Below, one piece after another: positions 31,730 to 43,862 of a stretch of 50,536 bases of DNA. Location: contig JACCQZ010000293.1 in assembly GCA_013813875.1 (NCBI GenBank), positions 1 through 50,536 of the forward strand. The letters run 5' to 3'. A model generated the notes under the pieces. It worked only from the letters and a program-made list of their open reading frames with translations, was not told where the DNA came from and ran no database searches. The stretch comes from Gemmatimonadales bacterium. Lineage in GTDB: Bacteria > Gemmatimonadota > Gemmatimonadetes > Gemmatimonadales > GWC2-71-9. The position numbers and the translations under genes were made by a program. Positions within the stretch are counted from its first letter, which is position 1, and the number at the start of each line of letters is the position of its first letter.

Positions 31730-32220
31730 GGATTGAACTTGCCGAAGTCCTGCGGGTCCATCTTCTCGAGGTACTGCTTCAGCTTGTCAGCCTCGAGGGA
31801 GGGATCGGGTGAGGGCTCGTCGGTCTCGACGCCGCTCTGGTCGAGCAGTTGGTCGCTGGTGAAGATGGGGGCGCGCATGCGGAGGGCGAGAGCGATACTG
31901 TCCGAGGGCCGCGCGTCTACCTGGAAAATGTGGTTGTCGTCTCTGCGAATGAGCAGCTCGGCAAAGTAGGTGTTCTCCTTGACCGCGCTGATAACCACCC
32001 GGCGCAGGTCACCGCCGAGTCCGAGGAGGATCTGCTTCAGGAGATCGTGGGTGAGCGGCCGCTGCGCCTTCATACCCTGCAGCTCCATCGCGATGGCGCT
32101 GGCTTCCGCCGGGCCGATCCAGATCGGAAGCACCCGGGAGCCGTCCTTTTCCCGCAGGATCACGACCGGGGTGTTGGTATTCCGGTCGAGACCCAAGTGC
32201 GCCACCGTTACCTCGATCAT
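31726..32220 (-). CDS. Bifunctional nuclease family protein (DUF151)
   Basis: ATG at 32220; PVVILREKDGSRVLPIWIGPAEASAIAMELQG...RPLTHDLLKQILLGLG; FQVDARPSDSIALALRMRAPIF. Confidence 0.9.
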   Translation of the reverse strand: MIEVTVAHLGLDRNTNTPVVILREKDGSRVLPIWIGPAEASAIAMELQGMKAQRPLTHDLLKQILLGLGGDLRRVVISAVKENTYFAELLIRRDDNHIFQVDARPSDSIALALRMRAPIFTSDQLLDQSGVETDEPSPDPSLEADKLKQYLEKMDPQDFGKFNP

Positions 32221-32286
32221 GGCTGAATTGTGCCCCTGACCGGGTCCCAACCGCAACGGGGGCTGGTCACTGCTGCTCGTCTCACT

Positions 32287-32375
32287 ACAGAGGCACAGCG
32301 GAATCACAGAGAACACGGAGCAAACAAAAAAACATGTTGTTCTCCGTGTCCTCTGTGATTCCTCTGTGCCTCTGT
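32287..32375. repeat. CACAGAGG-type long inverted repeat (34-bp arms)
   Basis: acagaggcacagcggaatcacagagaacacggag (32287-32320) vs ctccgtgtcctctgtgattcctctgtgcctctgt (32342-32375), 32/34 complementary. Confidence 0.95.
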
Positions 32376-32404
32376 GGTAAACCCCAGCCAGGGAGCTCAA
32401 GGTT

Positions 32405-34991
<2,587 letters not shown>

Positions 34992-35025
34992 GGTGAAGGG
35001 ATCCCTTGGAAAAGACCGTCCGCCT

Positions 35026-36825
35026 CTATCGCGGGGGCAAACTAGCCACCCGGCCCCGCCCCGGCAACGTCGAATGCGGGTCGAGCAGGCGTACGTCAAT
35101 GTACTCGCTCACCACCGAGCGGAGCGCCTCGGACACCTCCTGGGCGCTGGAGGCGGCGAGCGCCCAGGTAGCCGCGCGGCGGGCGGCCTCATCGGGAACG
35201 GTGCGCACCACCCACTTGACCAGCGGCAGCGCGGGTGGGGACACGCTGAGCCGGTCGTAGCCCAGGCCCAGGAGCAACACCGCGCTCAGCGCCTCCGACG
35301 CCATTTCGCCGCAGACGCTGACCGGCAGTCCCTTGGCCTTGCCCACATCCACCACCAGCTTGAGCTGCCGCACGATGGACGGGTGATGCGGGGTGAATCG
35401 GGCGGCGAGCCGCGCGTTGCCCCGGTCCACCGCCATAGTGTACTGAGTGAGGTCGTTGGTACCCACACTGAAGAAGGCGCTGACGTCGGCGAGCTGATCG
35501 GCCATCAGCACGGCCGCGGGCGTTTCGATCATCACCCCTACCGCGAGCGTCTCGGCGGCGGAGACGCCCGCGCGCCGCAACGCCTCCGCCTCCTCTGCCA
35601 CCATGGCGCGGGCCTCCAGAACTTCTTCCACCAGGGTCACCAGCGGCAGCATGAGCTGCATGTCTCGGCCGGCGGCCGCGCGTAGCACCGCGCGGATCTG
35701 GGGGCGGAACACCTCGGGCTCGTCCAGGCAGACCCGGATGGAGCGCCAGCCGAGGAAGGGGTTGGCCTCGATCGGCGCCTTGAAGGCCGCCGGGAACTTG
35801 TCGCCCCCGAGATCGAACGACCGGATGATCACGGTCGAGCCGCGGAACGCCAGCGCCACCCGGCGGAAATACGCCGTCTGCTCGTCCTCGGTGGGTAGCG
35901 TGGCGCGGCCGGTGAGCAGAAACTCGGTGCGCAAGAGCCCCACGCCCTGCGCCCCCATCCGCACCGCGGGCTCGATCTCCTCCGGCAGGTCCACGTTTCC
36001 CATCAGCAGAATCGGCTGGCCGGAAGGGGTGACCGCCGGCTGCTCCACCACGCCCTCGAGCTGCAGCTCGAGCTTATGGCGCCGGCTGACTTGGGTCTTG
36101 GCGTCCTCCAGCTCGCCCCGGGTGGGATCGAGCACGATGGTGCCGCTCTGGCCGTCGAGCAGCAGCATGGTGCCGCTGGGGATTCCCGCCAGCGCCCCGG
36201 CGGCCCCCATCACGGCCGGTATGCCGAGCGAGTGGGCCAGGATGGCGGCGTGAGCGGTGCGGGTGCCTTCTTCGCTCACCAGGCCGACCACGTGCTCGCG
36301 ATCCAGCTGGACCGTGAGACCGGGCGAGAGCTCGTGGGCCACCACGATGACCTGCTCGTCCGCCGGCATGGCCCAGAGCTCGCTCCCGGCCCGGCCCATC
36401 AGCCGGTTGATGATTCGAAGCTGGATGGCGTGCAGGTCCGCCAGTCGCTCGCGCAGCCGCGCCGCTCCCGACCAGAGGTTCCGCAGCTCCAGCGCCTTGA
36501 ACTCGTAGGCCGTCTCCGCGCTGAGCTGGTTGTTGCGGATCAGGGTTTCCACCGAGGCGAGGAATTCCTGGTCTTCGGCCATCAGCATCTGGGCGTCGAA
36601 AATTCTCGACTCCTCCGGCCCGGCACGCTGCAGCACCCGCTCGCCCAGCTCGCGAAGATGGGAGACAACGTACTCCACCGCCTCCCGCAGCCGGCGGATC
36701 TCGGCGTCCACCTCCTCCGGCCGTACGGTGCGGTCGGGTACCTCGGGAAATTCCCACTGCAGGATCATCGCCGGCGCGCAGGACACTCCGGGCGAGACCC
36801 CGATTCCTTGAATCGTCCGCGACAT
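35026..36825 (-). CDS. ptsI: Phosphoenolpyruvate-protein phosphotransferase (PTS enzyme I)
   Basis: ATG at 36825; [20 protein letters not shown] His site; [39 protein letters not shown]. Confidence 0.96.
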   Translation of the reverse strand: MSRTIQGIGVSPGVSCAPAMILQWEFPEVPDRTVRPEEVDAEIRRLREAVEYVVSHLRELGERVLQRAGPEESRIFDAQMLMAEDQEFLASVETLIRNNQLSAETAYEFKALELRNLWSGAARLRERLADLHAIQLRIINRLMGRAGSELWAMPADEQVIVVAHELSPGLTVQLDREHVVGLVSEEGTRTAHAAILAHSLGIPAVMGAAGALAGIPSGTMLLLDGQSGTIVLDPTRGELEDAKTQVSRRHKLELQLEGVVEQPAVTPSGQPILLMGNVDLPEEIEPAVRMGAQGVGLLRTEFLLTGRATLPTEDEQTAYFRRVALAFRGSTVIIRSFDLGGDKFPAAFKAPIEANPFLGWRSIRVCLDEPEVFRPQIRAVLRAAAGRDMQLMLPLVTLVEEVLEARAMVAEEAEALRRAGVSAAETLAVGVMIETPAAVLMADQLADVSAFFSVGTNDLTQYTMAVDRGNARLAARFTPHHPSIVRQLKLVVDVGKAKGLPVSVCGEMASEALSAVLLLGLGYDRLSVSPPALPLVKWVVRTVPDEAARRAATWALAASSAQEVSEALRSVVSEYIDVRLLDPHSTLPGRGRVASLPPR

Positions 36826-36827
36826 GG

Positions 36828-37094
36828 TCAGCCCTCCCCGAATCCGTCGGCCACCAACTGGGCCAGTGCCGCGACCGCGAGGTCGGCGTCGGGCCCGTCG
36901 GCGCGAATGGTGATGGCGCTGCCGCACTCGGCGGCCAGCATCATCACTCCCATGATGCTCTTTCCATTGACGCCGAGTCCGTCCTTGAGAATCTCGATCT
37001 CGGAGTTGAACGAGCTCGCCAGCCGCACGATCTTGGCGGCGGGCCTGGCGTGCAACCCTTCCTGATTGACGATGGTGGCCTCGCGCTCGATCAC
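36828..37094 (-). CDS. ptsH: HPr phosphocarrier protein
   Basis: GTG 37094 overlapping the IID stop (or ATG 37106); NQEGLHARPAAKIV (His) and NGKSIMGVMMLAAE (regulatory Ser). Confidence 0.93.
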   Translation of the reverse strand: MIEREATIVNQEGLHARPAAKIVRLASSFNSEIEILKDGLGVNGKSIMGVMMLAAECGSAITIRADGPDADLAVAALAQLVADGFGEG

Positions 37095-37825
37095 AGCCCC
37101 ACCCATCGGAAGAAGGCGAGGAGCCCGATGGCCAGCAAGGCAAAGCGTACCGTGGTGAAGGCGGGCCCGAACCAGCGGGTAACGGCGGCTCCGGTGGCCG
37201 CCACCGCGAGCGCGCCGGCGGCACCGGCCCAGCCGAAGCCCTCCAGGTACCAGCCGGCGGACAGGGCAATGGCGGTGCCGACGGCAAAGCCCGCCACCGG
37301 ACCGATCCGCTCGACCGCACGCGGGATCCACGATCCGCTGATGGCGCCGGCGATACGCATGCCGGCATCAAACCCGGTGCGCAGCGCCCAGACGCCGGTT
37401 CCGATCCGTACGGCGTTGTACAGCAACAGCAATCCGGCGATGGCCCACCACCCGGCGCCCAGCACCGCCCCTACCACCGCGGCTCCGACCAGGGCGGGCA
37501 CCAACCCGGCCCAGAAGAGCTGATCGCCCAGGGCGCCGAGGGGACTGCAGAGCGCGGTCCGCAGACGGGCGATCTGCGCACCGGGCACCGCCTCGTACTC
37601 GGCGCGCACCGTGGCGCCAAGCGCCAGTCCGGCGAGATTCGGATTGCAGTTGAAGAACTCGGTGGAGCGGACCACCGCTTCGCCGTGGCGCACCGGGTCC
37701 ACCGTCTGCAGATCTTTGAGCAGCGGCTCGGCTGCGTAACCCATGCCGACGCCGAGCATACGCTCGTAATTCCAGGTGCCCTGGACGGCGATGAGCCGAA
37801 GCAGCGAACGCCAGCCGCCGGTCAC
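37091..37825 (-). CDS. PTS mannose/fructose/sorbose family IID component
   Basis: VQGTWNYERMLGVGMGYAAEPLLKDL; FFNCNPNLAGLALGATVRAE; ALCSPLGALGDQLFWAGLVP. Confidence 0.93.
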   Translation of the reverse strand: MTGGWRSLLRLIAVQGTWNYERMLGVGMGYAAEPLLKDLQTVDPVRHGEAVVRSTEFFNCNPNLAGLALGATVRAEYEAVPGAQIARLRTALCSPLGALGDQLFWAGLVPALVGAAVVGAVLGAGWWAIAGLLLLYNAVRIGTGVWALRTGFDAGMRIAGAISGSWIPRAVERIGPVAGFAVGTAIALSAGWYLEGFGWAGAAGALAVAATGAAVTRWFGPAFTTVRFALLAIGLLAFFRWVGL

Positions 37826-38502
37826 CGGAGCACCGCCAGCAGAATGCCGGTCGCGACCCCCACGGCGAGCCAGCGAAGCCGGGCCCCGCGTCCGGCGCTT
37901 CGAACCGCGCCGCTCATCCCGGCCGCCAACCCCGACCCCACCGTCACCAGGGTGAGCCCGACCGCTGTCGGGCGGTCGAGCCGCAGGTGGTTGGCCAACA
38001 GCCAGGCCAGGGCCAGCCCGATCGCGGTGAGCGCGACGCCGCGGGCGGCGTCCCGCAGCAGACCGCCGTACTGCAGCCGCCGGATCGCGGCGGTCTCACC
38101 GGCCGCGAGGGCGGCCGCCCGGTGCTGAATGGCCCGCGCATTGAAGCGGCGCACCACCTGCAGCGACCAACCGCCGATCACGGAGAGCACCAGCGCCAGC
38201 GCGGCGCTGAGGCCGAGTCCGAACTCCCAGGGCGCGCCCGCGGCCAGCGCTGCCGCCGCCACTGTCGCCGGCCCGTAGTCGGGATAGCGCACGGCACCGA
38301 TGGGGAGAACGTCGAGCGCGAAGAGCTCGAGGAGCACGCCGACCCGCAATCCCGCCTCCATGTCACCCGCCAGCCATCCCGCCACGGTGCCGGCCACCAG
38401 GGGACGCGAGAGCATCGCTTGGGGAACGCTCACCAGGTCGAGAGCCACGATCGTGCCCCAGAGCAGGAGAAGCACCGCGCTGAGGGGCGAGAGCTCCGTC
38501 AT
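37822..38502 (-). CDS. PTS mannose-family IIC component
   Basis: ATG at 38502; VPQAMLSRPLVAGTVAGWLAGDMEAGLRVGVLLELFALDVLPIGAVRYPDYGPATVAA. Confidence 0.9.
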   Translation of the reverse strand: MTELSPLSAVLLLLWGTIVALDLVSVPQAMLSRPLVAGTVAGWLAGDMEAGLRVGVLLELFALDVLPIGAVRYPDYGPATVAAAALAAGAPWEFGLGLSAALALVLSVIGGWSLQVVRRFNARAIQHRAAALAAGETAAIRRLQYGGLLRDAARGVALTAIGLALAWLLANHLRLDRPTAVGLTLVTVGSGLAAGMSGAVRSAGRGARLRWLAVGVATGILLAVLR

Positions 38503-38975
38503 CCCAGCGCCTTGAGCGAAACCAGCGGGCTGGTCGGCAGGTCCTGGGCGGTAACCTCGGCACCCCGCGCCTCCAGCGCCACCAGTTGCCGCAGCTCTTC
38601 GTCGGTCAGATACAGATAGGGAAGCCGCTCGCGCCGGCCGGGGCGGTGGTGCACCCCGCCCAGGTTGATCCGGTGAACGATGGTCGGATTGGCGGCGTGC
38701 AGCGCCGCCATGGTGTCGAGGTCGCCGGTGAGAATGAGTGCCCGCCGGCCGTTTGCCTGCCACTCTCCCATCTGGGCGGAGGCTTCGGCGGTGGTCATGA
38801 AGCGGACCTCGATGCCGGGCGACACCGCCATACGATAGAGATCCTGTTCCCAGGAGCTGGCCGCCACCTGATCGTCCACCAGCACGATGAGATCAATGCC
38901 CAGAGGCTGGCCCCAGCCGATGACGACCTGGCCGTGGATGAGCCGGTCGTCCACCCGGCAGAGCACGATGGCCAT
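38499..38975 (-). CDS. PTS mannose-family IIB component
   Basis: CRVDDRLIHGQVVIGWGQPLGIDLIVLVDDQVA, phosphorylatable His. Confidence 0.94.
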   Translation of the reverse strand: MAIVLCRVDDRLIHGQVVIGWGQPLGIDLIVLVDDQVAASSWEQDLYRMAVSPGIEVRFMTTAEASAQMGEWQANGRRALILTGDLDTMAALHAANPTIVHRINLGGVHHRPGRRERLPYLYLTDEELRQLVALEARGAEVTAQDLPTSPLVSLKALG

Positions 38976-39349
38976 CAGGGAATCCGGATGGCTCGTTCAC
39001 CCGCCGTGGCCGCCCGCGCCGCGGCTTCCGCCGGCGACAGCGAGCGGTGAAACACGAAGTCCACCAGCATGGCCAGGTTCACCCCGGTGACGACCCTGAC
39101 GGCCGGCCTTTCCCGCAGCCGGTTGAGCACCGCGAAGAGGCAGGAGCCGCTGGCGAGATCCACGAAGACCACCGAAGGGCGCTCACCCACGGCGTCCACC
39201 ACCCGCTGCTCCAGGGAGCCTCGGTCGCAGCCGGTGTTGGAGACCGGGGCCAGCGCCCCCGTCACGCCGCTGATAGACTCCGCCGCCTCCACCAGCGCCA
39301 TCGCCAGCTTTCCGTGACAGACCACGACGCCCCGCAGCTCCTCACTCAT
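38975..39349 (-). CDS. PTS mannose-family IIA component
   Basis: VVVCHGKLAMALVEAAESISG; VFVDLASGSCLFAVLNRL. Confidence 0.9.
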   Translation of the reverse strand: MSEELRGVVVCHGKLAMALVEAAESISGVTGALAPVSNTGCDRGSLEQRVVDAVGERPSVVFVDLASGSCLFAVLNRLRERPAVRVVTGVNLAMLVDFVFHRSLSPAEAAARAATAGERAIRIP

Positions 39350-40304
39350 AGTCTTCCTGCAGATATTCGCGAACCCCGCGCTGCTCTTTCATTCGCTTGA
39401 TCAGGCGGGAATTGAACGCGGCGGCCACGTCAACTCCGGAGTAGCGCAGCAGGTGCATCATCGCCACCACCTCGGAGATGACGGTGATGTTCTTCCCCGG
39501 ATTGAGCGGCACCACCACCCGAGGCACCGGCACGTCGAGGATCATCGTCTCCTCGCGGGAGAGCCCGGTCCGGTCGGCGTCCTTGGCCGTTTCCCAATCG
39601 TCGAGCTGCACCACCACTTCGATTCGCTTCTGCTGGCGGACCGAGCGCACGCCGAAGAGCGCGGGAATATCAATCAGGCCGATGCCGCGGATCTCCATGT
39701 GATGCGCGGCCAGCTCGTGGCCCCGCCCGATCAGCACATCGTTGCCCCGGCGGGTAACCTGCACCACGTCATCGGCCACCAGCCGGTGGCCTCGCTCGAC
39801 CAGGTCCAGCACGCACTCGCTCTTCCCGATACCCGACCGGCCCACGAAGAGCAGGCCGACGCCGTACACGTCGGCCAGGGAGCCGTGTAGCGTGGTGCGG
39901 GGCGCGAACGCCTCCTCCACCACCGGCTTGACCCGCCGGTAGAACTCCGCCGTCTTGAGCTTGCTCCGGAGCACCGGCACGCCGCGATTCCGCGCCAGCT
40001 CCAACAGCTCCGAGGGCACCTCCTGGTTCTTGGTCACGAAGATGCACGGCAGATCGAAGCCGAAGAACTGTTCCAGCGACCGCTCGCGCTGCTCCGGCGG
40101 CAGCGAGTGGAGATAGGTGATTTCGGTCTCACCGAAGACGTGCAGCCGGTTGGGCGCGAAGCGGCCGGTATATCCCGCGAGCGCCAGCCCCGGGCTGGCG
40201 ACCTCGGCGTCGGGCAGCTGGCGGTCGAGCCCGATGTCTCCGGTGAGCGCTTCGAGCTGCAGAGGATCTCCCCGCCGGGAAAGGAAGTCGCGCAGCCGGA
40301 GCAT
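39342..40304 (-). CDS. hprK: HPr kinase/phosphorylase
   Basis: FVGRSGIGKSECVLDLVERGHRLVADDVV; AAHHMEIRGIGLIDIPALFGVRSVRQQKRIEVVVQLDDW. Confidence 0.96.
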   Translation of the reverse strand: MLRLRDFLSRRGDPLQLEALTGDIGLDRQLPDAEVASPGLALAGYTGRFAPNRLHVFGETEITYLHSLPPEQRERSLEQFFGFDLPCIFVTKNQEVPSELLELARNRGVPVLRSKLKTAEFYRRVKPVVEEAFAPRTTLHGSLADVYGVGLLFVGRSGIGKSECVLDLVERGHRLVADDVVQVTRRGNDVLIGRGHELAAHHMEIRGIGLIDIPALFGVRSVRQQKRIEVVVQLDDWETAKDADRTGLSREETMILDVPVPRVVVPLNPGKNITVISEVVAMMHLLRYSGVDVAAAFNSRLIKRMKEQRGVREYLQEDYE

Positions 40305-40618
40305 CAGAGCTGTTCGGCCTGCGGCGAGCGGGTCCGGCGCGGGCGGCCGGCGGCCTTCTCCAGCTGCCGCTTGAGCTTGTCTTCCGCCCGGTCGAGCGCG
40401 GTACGGTGGTCCTCGGCCTCACCCTTGGCGACGAGCACCTCCCCCGCCGCGAGGTGCAGCCGCAGCTCGACCGTCTGTTGGGAGCCCTCGGTGTCGAAGA
40501 CGACGGTGGTCTCCATGGGCCGCGGCGCTACGTTGCCGAGGCGATCCACTACGGCGAGAGCGCGCTCCCGCAGTTCATCGGTGATCTCGCAGTGGCGGGC
40601 GCTGATCGTCGTCTGCAT
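40304..40618 (-). CDS. hpf: Ribosome hibernation-promoting factor (short HPF/YfiA family)
   Basis: 104 aa; MQTTISARHCEITDELRERALAVVDRLGNVAPRPMETTVVFD; adjacent to hprK. Confidence 0.88.
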   Translation of the reverse strand: MQTTISARHCEITDELRERALAVVDRLGNVAPRPMETTVVFDTEGSQQTVELRLHLAAGEVLVAKGEAEDHRTALDRAEDKLKRQLEKAAGRPRRTRSPQAEQL

Positions 40619-41735
40619 GATGGCTCCTCCCAGCGATGATGTCCTGAAGATGGCGTTCCGTCTCGGCGGCGGTGCGGTCCCACGTCAGCCCTTCGGCGAA
40701 GGATCGGGCCTGGGCCCCGAGTCGGCCCACCAGCGACGGTGAGGCGGCGAGCTCGAGCATGCGCGCGGCAAGCGCCTCGATGTTGCCGTGGGGTACCAGG
40801 AAGCCGGTGAGGCCGTGGCGCACCGAATCCCGCAGACCCGGGCTATCCGACGCCAGCGAAGGGGTAGCGCAGGCCGCCGCCTCGATGACCGTGATGCCCC
40901 AGCCCTCCTTGGGTGAGGGGAAGAGGTTGGCCCAGGCCCCGCGCAGCCGCGACAACTTGTCGGCCTCGCTGATGAAGCCGTGGAAGGTAACGGCCTGCTC
41001 CTGCCCCAGCTCAATGGCCAACCCCTCGAGCTCGGCGCGATGGTCTCCGGTGCCCGCGATGCTGAGCCGAAGATCGGGCCGCTGCCGCCGGGCCAGCGCC
41101 AGAGCCTCTATGGCGAGTCCTATTCCTTTATAACGCTTCAGCCGGCCGACGTACAAGAAGGTGGGCGCCGGCGAGCGGCGGCCTTCGGCGTCGGGTGTGA
41201 ACCGCTCGATATCCACACCGGGGTGGATCACCCGCACCCGGTCGGCCGCGACGCCCCGGGCGACCAGATCGTCGCGCGTGCTCTCGCTGATGGCGTGAAA
41301 GGCGGCGCGCCGGTACAGCCGCGGCAGCGGACGCTCCGCCAGCCAGACCGTGGCGGCGATGGGCCAGGGCGCCTCCTCGAACGCCGTCTCGCCGAAGAGA
41401 TGCGGGATGATCGCGCAGAAGGGGAGATCGGTGCCGGCCGCCAGAAAGAGCGGCAGCTTGTTGACGTCTTCGACCAGCACGTCGGGCCGCTCGGCGCGAA
41501 TGGCGCGGCGCACCGCGCCCCGGCCCAGCAGCGCGAAGCTATTGCGTCCCCCGGTCCGCTTCACCTCGATCCCATCCACCAGCGCCCGCGGGGCGGCGCC
41601 GGGCCAGCCGCCGCAGACCAGCCGCACCCGATGGCCGGCGGCCGCCAGGCGGCCGAAGATCTCGAAGAGATGGATCTCGGCGCCGCCGGCGTGGGGGTTC
41701 TCCCGATCCTGCCAGTTTACCACGAGCACGTTCAT
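40575..41735 (-). CDS. Glycosyltransferase family 4/1
   Basis: ATG at 41735; NPHAGGAEIHLFEIFGRLAAAGHRVRLVCGG; FLYVGRLKRYKGIGLAIEAL; SPKEGWGITVIEAAACATPSLASDSPGLRD. Confidence 0.93.
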   Translation of the reverse strand: MNVLVVNWQDRENPHAGGAEIHLFEIFGRLAAAGHRVRLVCGGWPGAAPRALVDGIEVKRTGGRNSFALLGRGAVRRAIRAERPDVLVEDVNKLPLFLAAGTDLPFCAIIPHLFGETAFEEAPWPIAATVWLAERPLPRLYRRAAFHAISESTRDDLVARGVAADRVRVIHPGVDIERFTPDAEGRRSPAPTFLYVGRLKRYKGIGLAIEALALARRQRPDLRLSIAGTGDHRAELEGLAIELGQEQAVTFHGFISEADKLSRLRGAWANLFPSPKEGWGITVIEAAACATPSLASDSPGLRDSVRHGLTGFLVPHGNIEALAARMLELAASPSLVGRLGAQARSFAEGLTWDRTAAETERHLQDIIAGRSHHADDDQRPPLRDHR

Positions 41736-41760
41736 CGGCCGGTGTCCGTCGGTGCCGGCC

Positions 41761-42174
41761 TCAGAGCCGCCCGAGCGCGCGGGCGATTCCATCGAGCACC
41801 CCATTGACGAAGCCCGGCGCCCGCGCGCCGCCGAACCAGTGGGCCAGCCGCAGCGCTTCGTCAATGACCACCTTCGGCGGCACCTCGCCCCGGCGGAGCT
41901 CGTGGATCGCCAGCCGCAGGATGTTCCGCTCGACCACCGCGATCCGGCTCATGCGCCAGTTCTCCGAGGCTTCCGCGGCGGCCTCGTCCAGCGATTCGAC
42001 GTTCGCTATCACGCCGGCCGCCAGCTCCTCCGCCCGGTCGAGAATCCTCGGCTCCGGTCCGGTCAGCCGCGCCAGCCCGCTGGCGACTTGGGGAATGGGA
42101 GGCTCTCCCAGCAGCTCCCAGGCGTAGAGCAGTTGCAGCGCCCGGGCCCGGCTCTTGGTCTCAACTCTCAGCAT
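41761..42174 (-). CDS. nusB: Transcription antitermination factor NusB
   Basis: ATG at 42174; ETKSRARALQLLYAWEL; VERNILRLAIHELR; VVIDEALRLAHWFG...GFVNGVLDGIAR. Confidence 0.93.
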   Translation of the reverse strand: MLRVETKSRARALQLLYAWELLGEPPIPQVASGLARLTGPEPRILDRAEELAAGVIANVESLDEAAAEASENWRMSRIAVVERNILRLAIHELRRGEVPPKVVIDEALRLAHWFGGARAPGFVNGVLDGIARALGRL

Positions 42175-42640
42175 GATGAGCCCTGAGCTGGGCGAGGACG
42201 TCGGCGGTCTGGATCGCCGCGGCGGCCGCCTCGTGCCCCTTGTTGCCGGCACTGCCGCCGGCTCGGTCCATGGCCTGCTGCAGCGTATCCACCGTCAGCA
42301 CCCCGAATCCCACCGGCAGGGCATAGCTCACCGCCACCTCGTTCACTCCCCGGGCGGCCTCGCCGGCGACGTACTCGAAGTGCGGCGTCTCGCCCCGGAT
42401 CACCACCCCCAGCGCGACCAGACAAGCATAGCGGCCGGTCTTGGCGGCCGCCGCCGCGGCGGCGCCGAGCTCGAAGGCGCCGGGCACCCAGATGAGGTCC
42501 ACCTCATCCCGCGCGACGCCCGCCTCCCCGCAGCAGGCGAGTGCCCCCTCGAGCAGCTTGCCGGTGATCAATTCGTTGTAGCGACTGACCAGGATCGCCA
42601 CTCGCCCCGAGCGGCGCAGGCGATAGGAGAAATCGGGCAC
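42161..42640 (-). CDS. ribH: 6,7-dimethyl-8-ribityllumazine synthase
   Basis: VAILVSRYNELITGKLLEGAL; VPGAFELGAAAAAAAKTGRYACLVALGVVIRGETPHFEYV; GNKGHEAA. Confidence 0.95.
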   Translation of the reverse strand: MPDFSYRLRRSGRVAILVSRYNELITGKLLEGALACCGEAGVARDEVDLIWVPGAFELGAAAAAAAKTGRYACLVALGVVIRGETPHFEYVAGEAARGVNEVAVSYALPVGFGVLTVDTLQQAMDRAGGSAGNKGHEAAAAAIQTADVLAQLRAHHAES

Positions 42641-42644
42641 GGAT

Positions 42645-43856
42645 TCAGTGGGCGAGGAGGTGGCCGAGCTTGTCGCGCTTGACCTGCAGGTAGCCGCTGT
42701 TCTCGCCGTTCGGATCGGTGATGAGCGGCAGCCGCTCGACGATCTGAAGCCCGTATCCTTCGAGGCCGACCAGCTTCCGGGGATTGTTGGTCATCACTCG
42801 GATGGACGAGAGCCCCAGGTCGCGCAGGATCTGCGCCCCGATGCCGTAGTTTCGCAGGTCGGGCGCGAACCCGAGGCGCTCGTTGGCTTGAACGGTGTCG
42901 GCTCCGGCGTCCTGCAGCGCGTAGGCGCGAAGCTTATTGAGCAGTCCGATGCCCCGCCCCTCCTGGTCGAGGTACACGATCACTCCGCGGCCTTCCGCGG
43001 CGATCAATTGCATGGCCCGGTGCAGCTGGAGGCCGCAATCGCAGCGCTGGGAGCCGAATACGTCCCCGGTGAGACACTTGGAGTGCATCCGCACCAGCAC
43101 GTTGGCCCGTCCCGACACCTCGCCGTGCACCAGAGCCACGTGCTCGGCCCGGTCCACGTCGTTCTGGTAGCCGATGATGGTGAACTCACCGAAAGCGGTG
43201 GGAATCCTGGCCTCGGCGACGCGATGCACCAGCTGCTCGGTCTGCAGCCGGTACGCCACCAGCTGGGCCACGGTAATGAACGTGAGCCGGTGCCGGCGCG
43301 ACATCTCCTGCAGCTCGGGACGGCGCGCCATCGAGCCGTCGGGGTTGAGGATCTCGCAGATGACCCCAGCGGGAACCAACCCGGCGAGACGCGCCAGGTC
43401 CACGCTCGCTTCGGTTTGCCCCACCCGCTGAAGCACCCCGCCGGGCCGAGCCCGGAGCGGGAAGATGTGGCCCGGGCGGCGCAGGTCGGAGGGAACCGTG
43501 GCGGGATTCATGGCGACGTGAATGGTGGTGGACCGGTCGCTCGCCGAAATGCCGGTGGTGACCCCGAACCGCCGCTCGGCGTCAATGCTGACGGTAAAGG
43601 CGGTGGAGAGCTCTTCGGTGTTGCGCTCGGTCATCTGGGGCAGGCCCAGATGGTCGCACCGCTCGGCGGTGAGCGCGAGGCAGATGAGACCCCGCCCGTG
43701 CAGCGTCATGAAGTTGATCGTCTCAGGCGTCACCAGCTCCGCCGCGCAGACCAGGTCGCCCTCGTTCTCCCGATCCTCATCGTCCGCCACGATGACGATC
43801 TTGCCGTTGCGGAGATCGTCAATGGCGGTTTCGATGGTACCGAATTGGAAGGTCAT
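42645..43856 (-). CDS. ribBA: Bifunctional 3,4-dihydroxy-2-butanone-4-phosphate synthase / GTP cyclohydrolase II
   Basis: ATG at 43856; DDEDRENEGDLVCAAE; HSKCLTGDVFGSQRCDCGLQL; YLDQEGRGIGLLNKLRAYALQD. Confidence 0.96.
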   Translation of the reverse strand: MTFQFGTIETAIDDLRNGKIVIVADDEDRENEGDLVCAAELVTPETINFMTLHGRGLICLALTAERCDHLGLPQMTERNTEELSTAFTVSIDAERRFGVTTGISASDRSTTIHVAMNPATVPSDLRRPGHIFPLRARPGGVLQRVGQTEASVDLARLAGLVPAGVICEILNPDGSMARRPELQEMSRRHRLTFITVAQLVAYRLQTEQLVHRVAEARIPTAFGEFTIIGYQNDVDRAEHVALVHGEVSGRANVLVRMHSKCLTGDVFGSQRCDCGLQLHRAMQLIAAEGRGVIVYLDQEGRGIGLLNKLRAYALQDAGADTVQANERLGFAPDLRNYGIGAQILRDLGLSSIRVMTNNPRKLVGLEGYGLQIVERLPLITDPNGENSGYLQVKRDKLGHLLAH

Positions 43857-43862
43857 GACGAC

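Noticed and set aside
34992-35025. SAM or SAH riboswitch for metK/ahcY
   Set aside because: Only ~34 bp separate metK from ptsI and 7 bp separate ahcY from metK; no room for an aptamer.
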